Of a stretch of DNA of 64,000 nucleotides, positions 45,864-53,716 are shown piece by piece. The stretch covers positions 1-64,000 of the forward strand of contig NZ_JACJRV010000025.1 in NCBI RefSeq assembly GCF_014697475.1. The letters are read 5' to 3'. The notes beneath the pieces are model-generated. The model saw nothing but the letters and a program-made list of their open reading frames with translations, did no database searches and was not told the origin of the DNA. How positions within the stretch are numbered: position 1 is the stretch's first letter; each line of letters starts with the position of its first letter. Both the position numbers and the translations under genes were made by a program. Source of the stretch: Nostoc sp. FACHB-152. GTDB lineage: Bacteria; Cyanobacteriota; Cyanobacteriia; Cyanobacteriales; Nostocaceae.

Positions 45864-46741
45864 TGTTAAGAAATCTAGATGAGGATGACTTTGAGTATAC
45901 GACTGCTCAAGATAAATATTTTAATTACTGTTTATGGCCATATACGCCAGTAGCTCCAGTAGAAAATAAGTTCCGCCCCGTCAATTTACTGGTTCATTCA
46001 TTTCAAATCGCAGGAGTTGATGAGCGGGCTTTTCAAATTGTTCAATCTATCCGGGACGCGATCGGACTGTTTCAAACAGTATGGGGGGTGAAATGGCTAG
46101 GAAATCGCCTGGTTTGGGAATTTTATTTCTACGATTATCAAAGACGAGAAAGAAATATCTCAATGCAGCGAGTTTTAGAGGCGATCGCTCCCTACATCAA
46201 TTGCGATGTTTCACCAAGGGATAATTTTCCCTATTTCATGTTTTCCCTAGATATTGACCAAGAACTTGTTTCTGGTACTCGTAAACTAAAAACAATTAAT
46301 ATGTATATTGGCAACCCAGGGAGTACAGTTTCTTCGGGGATTGCCTATGCGATCGGCGATCGCCAAACCCAGTTGGAAAACTTCTACTTTTTTTTCAATG
46401 CAGCGCAACAACTCTCCGATGTCGCATCAAAAATCTGTTGTTCTGCTCATATTGACTGTCAGCAAATCGATATCCACCAAATTCTTTGGCCAGAACTACA
46501 AAAATGCCAAACAATCTGCCTAGCAAACAAGCAACAAAGCGACACAATTTATTTCTCTGGTATTAATGTAGATCAGTTGCTCATCTTTCTGGTAAAGCTC
46601 GATTATCCAACTAAAATCATCGATTTTGTCAAGATTAACAGGGCAAAGCTCAGTCATTTACTGTATGATGTGGGCTTCGACTATCGGGCAGAAGAAGAAA
46701 ATATAGTAATTCTTAAAAGTGGTTACTACGGTATATTTTGA
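45863..46741 (+). CDS. unknown protein B of the radical SAM cassette
   Basis: A 292-residue soluble protein starting at the ATG of a TAATG overlap, thus translationally coupled to protein A. Aromatic-rich strands (VWEFYFYDYQRR near residue 85, FYFFFNAAQQ near 175, DTIYFSGINVDQLLIFLVKL near 225) alternate with helices. The end, LLYDVGFDYRAEEENIVILK then SGYYGIF, parallels HIAGGIHRNGQDFFNIYYG of protein A, so the two may be distant paralogues or subunits of one complex. Two adjacent Cys (KICCSAH) and further Cys in the middle. No database family recognised. Confidence 0.7.
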   Translation: MLRNLDEDDFEYTTAQDKYFNYCLWPYTPVAPVENKFRPVNLLVHSFQIAGVDERAFQIVQSIRDAIGLFQTVWGVKWLGNRLVWEFYFYDYQRRERNISMQRVLEAIAPYINCDVSPRDNFPYFMFSLDIDQELVSGTRKLKTINMYIGNPGSTVSSGIAYAIGDRQTQLENFYFFFNAAQQLSDVASKICCSAHIDCQQIDIHQILWPELQKCQTICLANKQQSDTIYFSGINVDQLLIFLVKLDYPTKIIDFVKINRAKLSHLLYDVGFDYRAEEENIVILKSGYYGIF

Positions 46742-46887
46742 TGCTGATGTTCATCACATTTGGAATTTTCAATGCACAACTAACGCATGATAGTTCTTTA
46801 CTGTTCCAGCTTATCCTTTTTGCGAAGCCATAAAAAATTTATTTGACTTCATGGTTTTTAGCTGGAAGTCACGAAAACTTCTACAGT

Positions 46888-47892
46888 CTATTTGTTTGCA
46901 ACTATCACTTGCTGTTGAGTGGGTGGCAGTGGATGAAGTTGGCAACGAGAAAAACCTGCATTGCTAAACATACTTTCGTACTCGCCAAATGTGTAGGCAT
47001 CACCACTAGGCGTAGTTGCTAACATGACTAAGCTAAAAGCAGCCGCATCAGGTGGCGTAATCCGGTCAGTGTTTGGAATAAAATCGAAAACGATAACTCT
47101 TCCATCCGTAACCAGCGCATTCTTGATTTTTCGCAGTAGCTGTTCACAAGTTGCTACATCAAAATGATGTAAAAAGTTAGGCAGTAAAACCAAATCGTAG
47201 TTATTGCCATAATCGACTTCAAAAGCACTACCTGCAATTGTATGGTAGCGTGAACCAACTCCCTGGATTCGGGCGTTTTCTTGCGCTACCTCTAGAACCG
47301 ATGCCCAATCAACCCCAAAAATTTCAGCATCAGGGTTATGTTGGGCAATGGCAATTCCAAATAAGCCATGAGAAGCTGAAATATCTAATACTTTGGTTGG
47401 CTTGATGTTATTTTGACTCACCAACTGAGCGATTAATTGTGCCGGATTTGCCATCATTGGTGCCATAGCTTTGGCAAATTGCACCCAGACTGGATTTTGG
47501 GGCGATAATGTGCCTTCAGAAGATACAACAGTGCCTCCTGTGCGAACGGCAGAAGTTAAGTCATTGAAGCTACTTGTGATCATGGGAGACAGTAAAAACT
47601 CAACTGTATCTCCTAAATAAAATTTGCTTTGCCGAGCCAAGAACATAGCTGAATCTGGCGTGAGCCTATAGCCTTCTGTTTCCTTGGTCATAAAGCCCAT
47701 AATCACCAAGTAATCACACAAGATTCGCATTCCCCGCTCAGAGGTTTGGCATTTTTGTGCCAGTGATTGGCTCGACTCAATCCCCTGACTGATAACACTA
47801 AAAATATCCAATTCAACTGCGGCTTTAATTGCTGCACTGCGTTGGTAAGCGTTAACTGTATTCAGGAATAGAGCAGGTGATGGTGTTGACAT
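46888..47892 (-). CDS. SAM-dependent methyltransferase (O-MT-like)
   Basis: A 334-residue protein with an N-terminal helical/winged-helix part (about 5-80; NAYQRSAAIKAAVELDIFSV) and a Rossmann domain with VLDISASHGLFGIAIAQ (SAM glycine loop, one Gly replaced by Ser/Ala), VDWASVL and NFLHHFDV. It belongs to the wide O-methyltransferase / class I methyltransferase group. The ATG at 47892 is used; a TTG five codons earlier is less likely. It is convergent with the unknown-B gene, so it is not in that operon, but it may act in the same or in the lanthipeptide pathway. Confidence 0.8.
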   Translation of the reverse strand: MSTPSPALFLNTVNAYQRSAAIKAAVELDIFSVISQGIESSQSLAQKCQTSERGMRILCDYLVIMGFMTKETEGYRLTPDSAMFLARQSKFYLGDTVEFLLSPMITSSFNDLTSAVRTGGTVVSSEGTLSPQNPVWVQFAKAMAPMMANPAQLIAQLVSQNNIKPTKVLDISASHGLFGIAIAQHNPDAEIFGVDWASVLEVAQENARIQGVGSRYHTIAGSAFEVDYGNNYDLVLLPNFLHHFDVATCEQLLRKIKNALVTDGRVIVFDFIPNTDRITPPDAAAFSLVMLATTPSGDAYTFGEYESMFSNAGFSRCQLHPLPPTQQQVIVANK

Positions 47893-48063
47893 ATCAAGCT
47901 TTTCCAATGACTAAATCTCATCAGCAACTTTTACTAAACCGATAATTATCGCTCAGGCGATCGCTAATAACAATCTGTTGAATTTGTTTTTTAACAGTCT
48001 GAGTGCGCTTGGTAATCAGAACGGGTTGGACACTTAACAATAATAGAACATCTCCTTGTTGGC

Positions 48064-48180
48064 TTATTCGTTCTGTGTAATAATCTCTCCGTTGCGGTAT
48101 TCATGGCGTTCTGGGCTAGTTTGTTCTATAGCCCGATACTCGTCTAATGTCAGGCGAGTTTTTACTAAGTAGGAAGGCAC
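48064..48180 (-). pseudogene. Uma2 (DUF820) family N-terminal remnant
   Basis: The minus strand from a GTG at 48180 reads VPSYLVKTRLTLDEYRAIEQ followed by TSPERHEYRNGEIITQNE and TAA. LTLDEYRAIE...SPERHEYRNGEII is the characteristic N-terminus of Uma2-type putative nuclease proteins, which are about 190 residues long; only 38 remain. Confidence 0.65.
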
Positions 48181-48249
48181 AAATAAACATAACTAGATAA
48201 GTCTTGGGCAAAATAGCTAAAAACCTCTTCCCTCCTGCCCTCTGGAGAC

Positions 48250-48288
48250 ACTTGCGTGGGCGGGTTTCCCGACTTGAGTAAAGTGTCG
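48250..48288. repeat. GC-rich short dispersed repeat, degenerate copy 3
   Basis: GGGCGGGTTTCCCGACTTGA followed by GTAAAGTG: same order of elements as copies 1 and 2 with several changes. Confidence 0.5.
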
Positions 48289-48436
48289 TCCTCCTGCTTT
48301 CTCCTAATTACAATTATTTATGTCCCTCTACTTATATTTGAGCGCCAAATAAATATTTCGTCGTGCTTGGTATCACCTTGCTAACAAGTTTTTATCCCGT
48401 AAACACTCCATCAGGTTAGTAAAAGTTTAAAAGAGT

Positions 48437-48465
48437 AAAGTAGACTGTAATGCCCAGCCTACTTT
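48437..48465 (-). terminator. terminator of the RTX-like solenoid gene
   Basis: On the minus strand AAAGTAGGCTG pairs with CAGTCTACTTT (11-bp stem with one G-U pair, 7-nt loop) and is followed by a T-rich stretch (ACTCTTTTAAACTTTT). It begins 76 bp after the stop codon. Confidence 0.6.
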
Positions 48466-48541
48466 TTATCCCATACAGTTAAAGCCGTTTTCGCTCAAGC
48501 CGCAACCAACTTTCTTTAGCTTTGCATGAATTGGACACAGT

Positions 48542-49750
48542 TCATACCGTAAAAGTCTGACCAATAACACTGTTGAAATCAAAAGCCGTTGCCGGATGAT
48601 TCGCACTACTGATCAACTCGAAATTCTGTACTAGCATATCTGTTGCGCCATTGCTGATTGTATAGAAGCCAGAGGAATTTGCACTACCTGATAGGGTGTA
48701 GGTTCCAGAATCAAACAGCAGCTGATCTTTGCCATTACCACCATCAAACAATCCGCTCCCAAATCCTTTGACAATATCATTGCCATCTCCAACAAGAATA
48801 CTGCCATTACCAACAAAGCCACCCGTTAGAGCATCGACAATATCGTTACCAGCCTCAGTAAAAATAGTGCCACTATTGTCGAAGCGACTAAAACTACCAG
48901 TGGCAGTAATTGTGTCGTTCCCAGTACCCGTATTGATTGTGCCACTGTTGTTGATGCCGCTAGAACTACCAGTGGCAATAATTGTGTCGTTCCCAGTACC
49001 CGTATTGATTATGCCACCATTGCTGATGCCGCTAGAAGCACCAGTGCCAGTAATTGTGTCGTTCCCAGCACCTGTATCGATTATGCCTTGTCTAAGAATA
49101 GTGCCATCGAGTTTAGTGAGCTTGAAGTTGATAATGCCAGACTCGCCAGTACTAGTGCCAGTTACAATATCGTCGCCAGAACCAGTATTGATTTTGCCAG
49201 CATAGTCGTTCCAGATGCCATTATTCGTACTAGAGCCAGTGATGATATCTTTACCTTTACCAGTATTGATGCAATTCAAGTTATAGATGCCTGCATCGTT
49301 GCCAGTAACAGTGATTGTGTCATTACCGTCATCAGTGTTAATCGTACCCTGGTTGTAGATGCCTTTGTATTTGCTAGTAGCAATGATTGTGTCATCATCC
49401 GCGCCAGTATTAATGGTGCTTTTATAGGGATTGTAGATCCCTGCAAAGTTGCCAGTACCACTGAGCGTATCTTTACCCTTGCCAGTATTAATAGTCCCTG
49501 CATTAGCAATTCCAATATCATCTAGATTGCCATCGTCATTATCCCCAACGCTAGTACTAGTACCGGAGATGTTGTCGTCCCCCTCTAAAGTATTAACAGT
49601 GACATCGGAGCTAACCTCAATAGCAATAGCATCATCGGTATTAACGCTAACTACATCTTTATCCTTAGTCCATGTACCTAACAAAGTTGACGGGTTTACG
49701 TCTAAATACCAACCTTTGCTATTTAAATCCACGGTATTTGATTCAACCAT
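48542..49750 (-). CDS. RTX-like beta-solenoid protein, 402 residues
   Basis: After a short N-terminal segment the protein is a run of about 14 units of roughly 20 residues: GTINTGTGNDTITATGSSSGINNS and variants. The GxGNDTI cores are RTX-like calcium-binding turns, while the interposed GIxNxGxI strand lengthens each unit, suggesting a beta-roll or left-handed solenoid. The final 50 residues (NFELISSANHPATAFDFNSV) lack repeats and are a plausible C-terminal type I secretion signal. No signal peptide. ATG at 49750 used (a GTG lies three codons upstream). It is close to, and on the same strand as, the NHLM exporter genes, but 1 kb of decayed sequence separates them. Confidence 0.8.
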   Translation of the reverse strand: MVESNTVDLNSKGWYLDVNPSTLLGTWTKDKDVVSVNTDDAIAIEVSSDVTVNTLEGDDNISGTSTSVGDNDDGNLDDIGIANAGTINTGKGKDTLSGTGNFAGIYNPYKSTINTGADDDTIIATSKYKGIYNQGTINTDDGNDTITVTGNDAGIYNLNCINTGKGKDIITGSSTNNGIWNDYAGKINTGSGDDIVTGTSTGESGIINFKLTKLDGTILRQGIIDTGAGNDTITGTGASSGISNGGIINTGTGNDTIIATGSSSGINNSGTINTGTGNDTITATGSFSRFDNSGTIFTEAGNDIVDALTGGFVGNGSILVGDGNDIVKGFGSGLFDGGNGKDQLLFDSGTYTLSGSANSSGFYTISNGATDMLVQNFELISSANHPATAFDFNSVIGQTFTV

Positions 49751-49895
49751 TTTGCTCACTCAAATAAGTTGTATTTTGACCAAAAATAATTATGTTTCGC
49801 TGATCACTAGCAGCTAGAGGATGTCTCTTTTCCGCCCTGATCATCTGTATCAGTGGTGATCTCATCAGCCTTGCTTCACCAAGCCCCGTTGGGGC

Positions 49896-49921
49896 GGGGT
49901 GTAGGGTGTGGGGTGTAGGGG
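49896..49921. repeat. STRR, GGGTGTA-type heptamers
   Basis: GGGTGTA, GGGTGTG and GGGTGTA in tandem, with a reverse-complement partial copy (ACCCCCTACACCCTG) near 50019-50033. Confidence 0.65.
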
Positions 49922-49972
49922 AAGAGACAGCCCCAACAATCAGAGGGTTGGAAGCCCCGCCCTGAAAGGGCG

Positions 49973-50011
49973 ACCGTGTTGGAAGAGGATTCTGTCCTCT
50001 CCCAACACGGT
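49973..50011. other. 17-bp-arm hairpin
   Basis: ACCGTGTTGGAAGAGGA (49973-49989) pairs with TCCTCTCCCAACACGGT (49995-50011), 16 of 17 positions, 5-nt loop. No T-run follows, so a simple intrinsic terminator is unlikely. Confidence 0.6.
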
Positions 50012-50156
50012 GTTCATTACCCCCTACACCCTGTTCAACGTCTCTAAGTCCGAAATCAAAATGATCTGATGCCCCCTAATTTATTCGTGGAAAACCACCC
50101 AGTACTCCTATGTACACATCATTAATCCGTGCCTATATACTTAGGCGATAAAAAGT

Positions 50157-50183
50157 ATTTTTTAAAACTGAGTTTTAAAAAAT
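50157..50183. other. 27-bp perfect AT-rich palindrome
   Basis: ATTTTTTAAAACT (50157-50169) is the exact reverse complement of 50171-50183 around G50170. It could be a bidirectional terminator or a dyad operator upstream of the solenoid gene (about 400 bp from its start). Confidence 0.5.
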
Positions 50184-50511
50184 CTCTCATCACTGTGTAA
50201 TAATAAACACTAAAACTTAGTAAGTGTAAAATCACTGCTCTACGAAAACATTTACAATTCGGTTCATAATTTCTCGATCAAGCAAAAATTATGATGTAGC
50301 AAAAGCATATAGTTAGCAATAGTCTATTTCAGAAAATGCATAGTATTATGCATTTTTTACAATTCTTTTCTCGCCCTACTCTTGCTGCTATTGATAAAAG
50401 CCCAGTGCAATATGTGTTGAAAACGGGTTATATTGCCGCCACTCCAAAACACAAGCATGACAATACGCCTGCTGCTGATCCCTGCCGTTCTTTCTCCTGC
50501 TGTCCCAGTGA

Positions 50512-50640
50512 CTATTGCTCCCCCTCGCCCCCAAAGAAAGAGTCCCCATGTTCTCGACGGGCTAGGATAGTTGCCCAGGTCGCGGCAATTCTATCGTGAC
50601 GCTGTTTGCGCCATGCGGTGAATAGAAGTCGAAAAATAAA
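50512..50640 (-). pseudogene. possible remnant of small HTH-type protein
   Basis: The minus strand contains WRKQRHDRIAATWATILARR followed by EHGDSFFGGEGEQ and a stop. RREHGDS and its DNA (CCCGTCGAGAACATGGGGA) match the start of the broken HTH gene at 12999-13115, so both are probably pieces of one dispersed gene family. The remainder of the gene is gone. Confidence 0.35.
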
Positions 50641-50691
50641 TAAAATTAGCACATGAAAAGCTAGAAATAGTTGATGGAATGTGGTAAGAAA

Positions 50692-50814
50692 ATGAATTCG
50701 CCCTTGAGCATTGAAGTAAAAAATCTCAATAACCTGGGGATAGTAGCAGGAATCATCGATGAAATAGGGCTGGTAGATCAAATAAATAATGACTTTTACA
50801 ACTGTTCTCTCTAA
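50692..50814 (+). pseudogene. DUF4277/IS1634-like transposase N-terminal remnant
   Basis: The plus strand reads MNSPLSIEVKNLNNLGIVAG then IIDEIGLVDQINNDFYNCSL and TAA. NLGIVAGIIDEIGLVDQIN is the typical N-terminus of DUF4277-containing IS1634-family transposases, normally several hundred residues long. The rest was lost at the junction with the ABC transporter gene's 3' end. Confidence 0.7.
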
Positions 50815-50825
50815 CCTGCGATAAA

Positions 50826-53714
50826 TTACTCCAATTGACGAGCAACCAGACGCGCAAATAAACCTTCTTGACCGATCAATTCGGAAAAATTACCTACCTG
50901 TACAATCCGACCAGCATCCATTACATAGATGCGATCGGCGTTGCGAATGGTGCTGAGGCGATGGGCAATGACTATTCTAGTAGCATTTAATCTATCTAGA
51001 CTTTCGGTGACGATCGCTTGAGTATGATTATCCAATGCACTGGTTGCTTCATCCATCAAGATAATTTTTGGCTGGGAAACTAGCGATCGCGCAATCAATA
51101 ATCGTTGTCTTTGTCCACCAGATAGGTTGCTACCACCTTCACTAATTACAGTGTGCATTTGCATCGGCATTTGTCGGATATCATCAGCTAATCCTGCCAT
51201 TTGTGCCGCTTCCCAAGCTTCATCGCGTGATACTATCGCCCCAGCCGTGATATTTTCAAAAATCGAGCCTGAACCAATTCTGCCATTTTGCAAGACTACG
51301 CCTAATTTGCGGCGTAGAGTCTGAACATCCAATCCAGCTAAGTCTTGACTATCATAATAAACCTTACCGCTTAATGGACTTTCAAATCCCAACAGTAAAC
51401 GGAATATTGTTGATTTTCCACTGCCGGAAGGGCCAACAATCGCAATAAATTCTCCTGGTTCGGCACGCAGGCTGACATTATCGAGAATTAACGGCGCATT
51501 TTCTGTATAGCGAAAGCTGACATTTTCTAAGGAGATGTGACCAACTAATTGGCCTGGGTTTTCTTTAATGGAGTCAAATTCTAATGGCGATCGCAAAATT
51601 GGTTGCATCCGTTGCCACATGGGAACAATGCTCCAAATCCCAGTTACAGTATTGCTGAGGTCAATTACTCCTTTCATAAAAATGACTAAAGCAGAGTTAA
51701 AAGCTAAAAATACTCCTGTAGATAACTGGGTTTTAAGAAACAAGGTAGAAGTGGCAAAAATTAAGATAGAACTGAATACTGGTAGTGCTTCGTTAAATAC
51801 AGAGATGCGATCGTTAATTAACTGCACACTAGTTTTGAGCCTGACTTGCTGAGTGTACTTTTTTGACCAAGCGGCAAACGCTCGTTCTTCGGCCATTGCA
51901 ACTCGCAATTTGGCAACGCCATTAATTATCTGCACTACCAATCCCTGAAGTTCGCCATCAAGTTGTTGCTGTTTTTGGGATTTCTTCACCAAAAAAACGC
52001 TAGCCACAACTGTCACTATAGCGGCTAATATTGCTAAACCAGCTGCCACTAAGGCGAGTTTTGGACTATATACAAACATTAGTACCAAGTTGAGTAAAGC
52101 AAATACACCACTTAACAATGCTCTTTGAGTAGTGTCGCTGAGTTTTTGATGAATGTGGCGCACCGACATAACGCGGTTGACCAAATCTCCGGTAGTGTAT
52201 TGACGAAAAAACTTGGGACTCAATCTCAGTAATCGATCCCACAGTGCAGGTTGCAGCATTGCATCTGTAACGCTTTCCACTCGCAGAGTCATAAAACTTT
52301 GGACAATTTGAAAGGCTAACTGTCCAAAAGCAACTGCTACTAAAATCGAACCTATCTGCCAGAGTAAGGTGCGATCGCTATCAGGAATTGCATGATTAAC
52401 TAAAATAGCTGTCGCTTGGGGTGCAATCATGCCTAACAAAGTTCCGAGCATCCCTAAACCGAAAATTCCAGCAATGTCTTTTTGATAACCATTAATAGCA
52501 AACTGCCATAGTTTAATGGCACTGTGTGCCATGTTGGGTAAGGGTTTATACAGAATATAAGCTGAAGGCAATAATGTTTTTGCTACTGCCTGGTTTACGG
52601 GTGTGCGAGTTTGAGTAAAAGGGTCAAATAGAACATAACCCTGATTTTCTGTAGGTAATATAGCTACGGGATGTTGTTCTGAATCAACATAACCCAACAA
52701 CGGGCCTTGATCCTTGCGCCACCAACCATGAGTTAACTGCACGCGACGGGTACGAATTTGTGATGAGCGGGCGATCGCTTCCACTGGATCTTTGAGATGC
52801 GTGATATCCTCACCTGTAGGATAGCAAAGTTGGATTCCCTGTACCCTAGCTACTGCTCCCAACGCGACTAGTAAAGGCGCGCCTACCTGAAAAAATCCGG
52901 TTTCTATCTCTGGCTCTAATACTGCGGCTAGTTGGGATAATGCCCCTTGAGCGACTTGGCGATTTAGTTGTTTTCGTTCTTCAAAACGCCGCCGATTTGC
53001 TTCTGCTTCTTGAGCAAATACCAAACTTAAATAAGATAAAAAATAAGTGTGTAAATTTGTTAAACTCGCAGATAAATTATCAATATAATTTAACTCTGCG
53101 GTTGTTAATAATTGCCCAGTAACTAAATTTTCCGCCTCCAACCATAAACCACTAGTCACAGGAAAAGCAGGCGATTTAAAATCTAATTGCAGATGTTCAA
53201 CTCCCATCCATCGAGCATTACCTTGCTGCAACTTCAACCAAAAAATTGATTTTTGTGACACTTGTAGTGTTTCACCATCACCTAGAGAAAAGTTGCCATT
53301 AGTATTAATTTGGACAATATTTAATGGGGTTGTTAAAACTATTTCTTGAGCAATAATTGTTTGGCTTAAATTGTGTATCCAAGCTTCTACAAGAGCTATA
53401 GCTTGTTGGGGATTATTTGAGTTAATTTGTGCCACAAAATCGCCCATTGGCAAGCCAGATAAAATTGTGTTTTCCAGTGCTACCGCAACAAAACTCCATT
53501 CTCCCGATACAGCACCAAATAACGCTGCATCTGGAGAAACATTAAATAAATAATGCCGACGTTCAGCTGGTGAACCATCCTTGATCTTGGTTGCAAACAC
53601 AGCCAATGTTCCAGACTGCACTACCCATAATGTCTGCGGGTCATTTAGTAAGATAAGTTCATTGGCTTTAAGGTTGTAGAGATTGGGAGAATAATTCATT
53701 TTGGTGTAAGTCAT
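50826..53714 (-). CDS. NHLM-type bacteriocin ABC transporter, permease/ATPase without peptidase
   Basis: A 962-residue inner-membrane exporter half. The N-terminal part (about 15-400) is not a C39 peptidase but begins with a cyclic-nucleotide-binding-like beta-rich domain (ELILLNDPQTLWVVQSGTLAVF). Then come a six-helix ABC permease (about 420-690) and an ATPase with Walker A GPSGSGKST, signature LSGGQRQR and Walker B IILMDEATSALD. This matches the second ABC protein of NHLM (nitrile-hydratase-leader microcin) systems. ATG at 53714 is chosen: AGGAGG lies 7 nt upstream, within the end of the preceding gene, and only two bases separate it from that gene's stop, so the pair is tightly coupled. 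Confidence 0.9.
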   Translation of the reverse strand: MTYTKMNYSPNLYNLKANELILLNDPQTLWVVQSGTLAVFATKIKDGSPAERRHYLFNVSPDAALFGAVSGEWSFVAVALENTILSGLPMGDFVAQINSNNPQQAIALVEAWIHNLSQTIIAQEIVLTTPLNIVQINTNGNFSLGDGETLQVSQKSIFWLKLQQGNARWMGVEHLQLDFKSPAFPVTSGLWLEAENLVTGQLLTTAELNYIDNLSASLTNLHTYFLSYLSLVFAQEAEANRRRFEERKQLNRQVAQGALSQLAAVLEPEIETGFFQVGAPLLVALGAVARVQGIQLCYPTGEDITHLKDPVEAIARSSQIRTRRVQLTHGWWRKDQGPLLGYVDSEQHPVAILPTENQGYVLFDPFTQTRTPVNQAVAKTLLPSAYILYKPLPNMAHSAIKLWQFAINGYQKDIAGIFGLGMLGTLLGMIAPQATAILVNHAIPDSDRTLLWQIGSILVAVAFGQLAFQIVQSFMTLRVESVTDAMLQPALWDRLLRLSPKFFRQYTTGDLVNRVMSVRHIHQKLSDTTQRALLSGVFALLNLVLMFVYSPKLALVAAGLAILAAIVTVVASVFLVKKSQKQQQLDGELQGLVVQIINGVAKLRVAMAEERAFAAWSKKYTQQVRLKTSVQLINDRISVFNEALPVFSSILIFATSTLFLKTQLSTGVFLAFNSALVIFMKGVIDLSNTVTGIWSIVPMWQRMQPILRSPLEFDSIKENPGQLVGHISLENVSFRYTENAPLILDNVSLRAEPGEFIAIVGPSGSGKSTIFRLLLGFESPLSGKVYYDSQDLAGLDVQTLRRKLGVVLQNGRIGSGSIFENITAGAIVSRDEAWEAAQMAGLADDIRQMPMQMHTVISEGGSNLSGGQRQRLLIARSLVSQPKIILMDEATSALDNHTQAIVTESLDRLNATRIVIAHRLSTIRNADRIYVMDAGRIVQVGNFSELIGQEGLFARLVARQLE

Positions 53715-53716
53715 TT

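Larger units (their letters stand above)
47893..48541. other. 649-bp intergenic region with gene remnant and repeats
   Basis: Holds the Uma2 fragment (48064-48180), a dispersed repeat (48250-48288) and the terminator of the solenoid gene (48437-48465). No intact gene. Confidence 0.6.
49751..50825. other. 1.1-kb gene-poor region with palindromes and transposon remnants
   Basis: Contains a tandem repeat (49896-49921), two strong dyads (49973-50011 and 50157-50183), a decayed HTH protein fragment and a transposase N-terminus (50692-50814). Short frames at 50336-50599 are not credible genes. Confidence 0.6.

Noticed and set aside
48729-49525. Long plus-strand frames opposite the RTX-like solenoid gene
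   Set aside because: They mirror the GGxGNDT repeats and have no start signals; the minus-strand reading gives coherent RTX turns.
50336-50599. 87-codon plus-strand frame with several Cys
   Set aside because: Overlaps an HTH remnant on the other strand; no ribosome site; Pro/Ser/Cys mix looks like chance translation.
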